From: Apostichopus japonicus
Taxonomy: Eukaryota > Echinodermata > Holothuroidea > Aspidochirotida > Stichopodidae
DNA length: 64,000 nt
Reading direction: 5' to 3'
NCBI RefSeq assembly: GCF_037975245.1
Contig: NC_092571.1
Location: forward strand, 25,808,564-25,872,563
Shown here: positions 61,701-64,000 of the stretch, one piece after another
Layout of the letters: every line of letters begins with the position of its first letter
Numbering within the stretch: position 1 is the stretch's first letter
The notes under the pieces: model-generated
What the model saw: the letters and a program-made list of their open reading frames with translations, nothing else
What the model was told of the DNA's origin: nothing
Database searches by the model: none
Program-made: the position numbers and the translations under genes

Positions 61701-63117
61701 GTGTAGTATGCTAAGGGAGACAGGAAAATGTAATCTTTGGCCTATCAATGTCACCGTTTGCACTACTTGTGTGTGATTAGGGAGGTCTAAAATATCTAAT
61801 GGGTCATGTTTTTTTCCAGTAGCTGCTCTTTTTCGTAAAATGCTCATGGTTGGTTTCTATCCAAATGTCAGCATATTCAACACAAACTGCAAACACAACA
61901 CAGATCACAGAATAACAGAGGATTTTATATGTATCACTTCCTGTGACCGTCTGGGTACACTACCACCTACGTTAGCGACAAACCAATACTGTATACGTGC
62001 AGTTTATATACAATACAATGATATTACCTGGTCCAATGTGGTGAGGACAGCTCTTCACCACATCCGTAATATTCGCCACCTTTTTGAAGATGGGTATTAC
62101 CCTTATTATTGCTCCTTCGGGCGGCTTGGTGGATGTCTTGAAATTGATGGGACACTTCTTCTCGCGATCCACATATAACTTGTGTAGAGTTGCAGAGTAC
62201 TACGATGGAGATACAAGAAAATTCATGAAATTAACTCTTGCAGTATTGTCTTCATGTGATCCCTCACCAATAATCCCTCACTGGTCACAACTTTCTTCCA
62301 GTACAGACAGACTTTACCCCCCTGGGAGAAGAATTTCATAGGTTCCATCCCACTGACCCCAATTTCCTTTTATCTTAGCTTTACATGTATTAACATTTAC
62401 TGAGGCCCCTGACATGGACTACAACTGTGGACAAACAAATGGGTCAACCACTATGGCTGCAATGATGGATAGATACAAACACTGACACACGCTGCACGGA
62501 AGATAAAAGTAGATTTCAACTCGTTAGTTTAAAGAAGTGATATTGTTGGAAACAAAAATTGATTCCTTTGAGTCCCATTAGTTTGGACTGGGTGCACATT
62601 CTCCGGGCACAATACAGCGAGAGTACATTATGAACGAAGAGACAGGTTAGTGATGAGGCGAAGTAAATTTTTTGACATTTCTGTAACTTACGGTCCAACT
62701 TATTGATTTCTCGGCGTGCTCCCCGCAAGCCTCCAGACTGATTTCAAATTCATAATCTCCCGGCCAAATTTTACTGAAAGTAAGGAGAGAGAAGTGTGTT
62801 GAAAATGCAAAGTGTCTCAAAGAAAACAATTTTGATTGAAATCAATTCAAACTTCTGACTAACTTCAGATGCAGAACATGCCAAATAAAGGGAAGGAAAC
62901 AGAAAGCATCAAGAATGAACAGAAGTCTTTAAGTTTACTGTATATAACCTGTTAAGTCTTTAATTTTATATGTATAACCTGTTTTGATGATAAAAAGGAA
63001 AACATGTGCATCACTGTTATTTTGTTTGATATTTGAAAAAAATATAAAAAGGCTATAAAATATATTAGGGGAATACTTACTGGGAAGTGTTGTACCCAGA
63101 GCCCTCCAAGATTATTG
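49476..63117 (-). CDS. TP63: p53/p63/p73 family transcription factor gene (p63/p73-alpha type), 5' end incomplete
   Basis: Sequence-specific nuclear transcription factor acting as a tetramer. Nine confident exons join in phase into 564 residues (residue 1 = K of KIWPGDYEFEI). DNA-binding domain about 1-180: zinc ligands C78, H81, C136, C140; DNA-contact arginines R146 (p53 R248), R170 (R273), R177 (R280) in CVGGLNRRPI and RICACPGRDRK. Tetramerisation helix about 225-265 (KYEILMKIKEALDLMEHV). Pro/Gln/Ser-rich segment about 268-445. SAM domain about 446-505. C-terminal tail resembling the p63/p73 inhibitory region (SQDRVVRATRYTLRQTLSF). The position equivalent to p53 R175 is serine (S77). Activation-domain exons are not seen. 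The SAM domain and tail make this p63/p73-like rather than p53-like; in invertebrate deuterostomes one such gene is usually co-orthologous to all three. Confidence 0.95.
50409..50502 (-). CDS. TP63: p53-family exon: SAM domain, first half
   Basis: Acceptor ctcccatcag. Residues 452-483: WLESRGFGKYSNVFQDKGLQ then TIESLEDLQVE, a SAM-domain N-terminal half (compare FL--LG---CLDYFTTQGLTTIYQIE in p63). Two donors are possible: GAG then gtgtgt (chosen; it keeps the p63 length) or, six bases earlier, CAA then gtagag, losing VE. Confidence 0.87.
50805..51356 (-). CDS. TP63: p53-family exon: Pro/Gln/Ser-rich linker
   Basis: Acceptor cccttgtag, donor gtaagt; 552 bases, open throughout in the frame demanded by both neighbours. 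Residues 268-451, rich in S, P, Q, N and T, low in charge, presumably disordered. Same position as the region between the tetramerisation and SAM domains of p63/p73-alpha. Ends with SSMDKSIHT, which leads into the SAM domain. Confidence 0.9.
51357..57405 (-). other. p53-family intron, no further exon recognised
   Basis: Part of the 6.5-kb intron between the linker exon and the tetramerisation exon. AT-rich with several G or C runs (about 53335, 54050, 56650). In p63/p73 this part of the gene holds extra alternatively spliced exons; I could not recognise any here. Confidence 0.5.
57406..57690. repeat. 162-bp tandem duplication in intron
   Basis: Two copies, about 57406-57530 and 57569-57690, share atcaacaaatggaacgaacc (one variant), catgtgactt and ccagcatctctcaataa, each followed by a G-rich run (ggggggaggg). 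Copies differ by several substitutions. Confidence 0.85.
57824..57945 (-). CDS. TP63: p53-family exon: tetramerisation helix
   Basis: Acceptor ttcgcctgcag, donor gtaagt; 122 bases. Residues 228-267: KEKYEILMKIKEALDLMEHV then TPEQKEAYNKKEAQLAS, matching p63 RETYEMLLKIKESLELM. The second helix typical of p63/p73 (rather than p53) tetramers appears to continue into EAYNKKEAQL. Confidence 0.96.
58711..59170 (-). pseudogene. LINE reverse-transcriptase C-terminal relic
   Basis: Minus strand in three frames: LVRPHLEYAVQAWNPYFAKE (about 59165-59106), NKEVLEKVQRRATRIISSF, then an open stretch from 58953 with RSHCLKLQKSQSRINIRHNF and VVNEWNGLSEKVV. These are the conserved post-catalytic blocks of CR1/L2-type LINE polymerases. 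Frameshifts and stops separate them. It sits in a p53-family intron in the same orientation as the gene. Confidence 0.87.
59313..59392. repeat. GAA/GGA triplet tract beside a splice donor
   Basis: Plus strand agaagaagaagaagaagaag with gga interruptions. On the gene strand it is a CTT-rich run beginning about 12 bases after the donor of the exon ending at 59403. Confidence 0.93.
59403..59494 (-). CDS. TP63: p53-family exon: region between DNA-binding and tetramer domains
   Basis: Acceptor tcatcaacag, donor gtaaaa; 92 bases. Residues 197-227: QITQTVEITSLRNKKPKTAE and DVHYYIR align with the p63 stretch H-IQMTSIKKRR...LLYLPVR. Contains a basic nuclear-signal-like KKPK. A long CTT/GAA tract starts about a dozen bases past its donor. 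Confidence 0.92.
60066..60181 (-). CDS. TP63: p53-family exon: DNA-contact helix
   Basis: Acceptor atcttccag, donor gtaagt; 116 bases. Residues 158-196: GNVIGRQVLDTRICACPGRD then RKADE, the major-groove loop-sheet-helix motif (R170, C174, R177). It ends in a lysine-rich run (GGKPKKGTKR) that is a good nuclear-localisation candidate. Confidence 0.96.
60250..60685. repeat. 22-bp tandem repeat
   Basis: About 20 copies of gaagctaccagtgttctagg (plus two bases), with variants (aaac, gtgcag, cattc). Lies in the intron separating the two most conserved DNA-binding exons, ending about 30 bases from the exon at 60718. Confidence 0.93.
60718..60937 (-). CDS. TP63: p53-family exon: DNA-binding domain core
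   Basis: Acceptor gccgtgtag, donor gtaagg; 220 bases. Residues 85-157 include TGRHSLTLPYTEPQAG and FKCFISCVGGLNRRPI, then FTLEH. It carries zinc ligands C136 and C140 and the minor-groove arginine R146, in the loop where cancer-hotspot residues cluster in human p53. Confidence 0.97.
62028..62199 (-). CDS. TP63: p53-family exon: DNA-binding domain, first zinc ligands
   Basis: Acceptor ccatcgtag, donor gtaata; 172 bases. Residues 28-84: YSATLHKLYVDREKKCPINF, then PPEGAIIRVIPIFKK, then VVKSCPHH. CPHH supplies zinc ligands C78 and H81. The residue before C78 is serine where p53, p63 and p73 have arginine (R175 in p53). Confidence 0.97.
62692..62773 (-). CDS. TP63: p53-family exon: start of DNA-binding domain
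   Basis: Acceptor tactttcag, donor gtaagt; 82 bases. Residues 1-27, KIWPGDYEFEISLEACGEHA then EKSISWT, corresponding to the first strand and loop L1 of p53. The lysine of EKS aligns with the DNA-contacting K120. Confidence 0.93.
63081..63117 (-). CDS. TP63: candidate exon just before the p53-family DNA-binding domain
   Basis: Minus strand: acceptor atacttag, 37 bases, donor gtaagt. In the phase required by the next exon it reads IILEGSGYNTSHK, and NTSHKIWPGDYEF aligns with the p63 stretch SNTDYPG-HSF. The donor is convincing. The acceptor is weak because the tract before it is purine-rich, so the 5' boundary may be wrong. Confidence 0.42.
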
Positions 63118-63327
63118 CTAAGTATTTCCCCTCCCCCCTGGCTCCCTCACACCTACACCCTATCTATACAGTAAAATTAATCCACAGCAACTAGAGGTTA
63201 TAGTTTAATACCATTCGCAAGTATGACCTAGCAAGAGTGCTTAGCGTATAAAAGATGCGCTAGGGACATTACCTTCCAAATCACAGATGGCTGTTGCTGG
63301 ACCTCTCCAAAACTTACCACCCTCATT

Positions 63328-64000
63328 AGTGTTCGACCGATAATCGGTTAGACAATCGGCATCGGGCCGATTATCAGACAATCGGTAAATAATCGGCATC
63401 GGCAAAATCCATTGCGCTACCGATTAGTTGGAACCGATTATTACGTTCCACATAAAGGATTGTATTTTCCGCGCTTTTGATACACCACAACCACACCGGA
63501 AAAAATTTTTTTGATCATTCGATTCGATGCTATTCATAGCTGGGGAAGGTGCGCTAATCTACCGTGTAACGGTATCGTAAGTCCCTCGCGCGAGTTTGTA
63601 CAAATGCTGTTCGATACACTATCCAGTTTTGGAAGTTAACATCATGCAGTATACCCGCGTAACATCACACAGTATACCCGCGATAAGCTTAGGGGAACGA
63701 CGTATTTTTTTACTTCGCTTGTTGCATCTGACAAAACCACCTGTCATCATGTTAAACGATTGATAAGAAAGAAAAATTGTCTATACAAAATATAATCACC
63801 AAATAAGTATACTTTTGAACCACTTTGCCCGTTTCACCGTAGGTGAAAACTGGAAAGTGAAAACAATAACATTAGGCTTTGTTCATTGTGAGAACTACGT
63901 ACATTAGGCTAGTCTGGCTGAAGAACGGTTGAGCTTCAGAACTGTTAAGTTTGAAAATGCGCCCAAGATTTTACAAATGGCATAAAATGATGAAATCAAG
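63328..64000. repeat. AATCGG-rich dispersed repeat running off the window
   Basis: From about 63328, gttcgaccgataatcggtta and several aatcgg/ccgatta words in both orientations (63340-63440) look like the complex terminal repeat of a DNA transposon. The remaining sequence has more CpG than its surroundings and contains a short duplicated acagtatacccgcg (63645-63680). No coding sequence recognised. Confidence 0.45.

Noticed and set aside
1-64000. tRNA, rRNA, bacterial operons, prophage or defence systems
   Set aside because: No cloverleaf, rRNA motif, Shine-Dalgarno-led gene clusters or phage-type genes seen; all supported genes are spliced animal genes.

Overview
Eukaryotic (animal) nuclear DNA. 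The window is AT-rich, with intron-split genes, canonical GT/AG splice sites, long introns, microsatellites, minisatellites and degraded transposons. I see no bacterial or plasmid features. Two conserved animal genes could be assembled by hand from splice sites and reading phase. Their sequence and the repeat landscape (CR1/L2-like LINE relics, hAT-like miniature elements) suggest a non-vertebrate deuterostome, perhaps an echinoderm. That placement is inference.

Gene 1, plus strand (about 5.4 or 8.95 kb to 36.1 kb), encodes a voltage-gated ClC chloride channel of the ClC-1/2/K group and most resembles ClC-2. Twenty-one exons join without a frame break into 750 residues. They carry the GSGIP, GKEGP and GVFMP filter motifs, the pore tyrosine, two C-terminal CBS domains and a stop at 36134-36136. 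The N-terminal exon is uncertain; a phase-compatible candidate with a TATA-like box lies at 5362-5461.

Gene 2, minus strand (about 63.1 to 49.5 kb), encodes a p53/p63/p73 family transcription factor of p63/p73-alpha type: DNA-binding domain, tetramerisation helix, Pro/Gln/Ser-rich linker, SAM domain and a C-terminal tail like the p63 inhibitory domain. Nine exons join in phase into 564 residues. The activation-domain exons lie beyond the right edge or were not recognised.

The two genes are convergent, separated by about 13 kb with no recognised gene. In humans the same two families are linked twice (CLCN2 and TP63 at 3q27-q28; CLCNKA/B and TP73 at 1p36), so this tight linkage may be an ancestral state.

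Region by region: 1-8.9 kb holds a LINE reverse-transcriptase relic, a TATG microsatellite, a hAT-like miniature element and a LINE 3' tail. The region 9-36 kb is the channel gene, whose introns carry many tandem arrays (periods about 140, 43, 71, 91, 57 and 62 bp), some containing splice-site-like sequences. The region 36-49 kb is intergenic, with a near-perfect palindrome and a very uniform 35-bp satellite. The region 49.5-63.1 kb is the p53-family gene, whose introns hold a 162-bp duplication, a second LINE relic, a GAA tract and a 22-bp array. The last 0.7 kb begins another dispersed repeat. I found no undescribed multi-gene system; the unusual features are the gene linkage, the splice-site-bearing repeats and a substitution at a p53 hotspot position.
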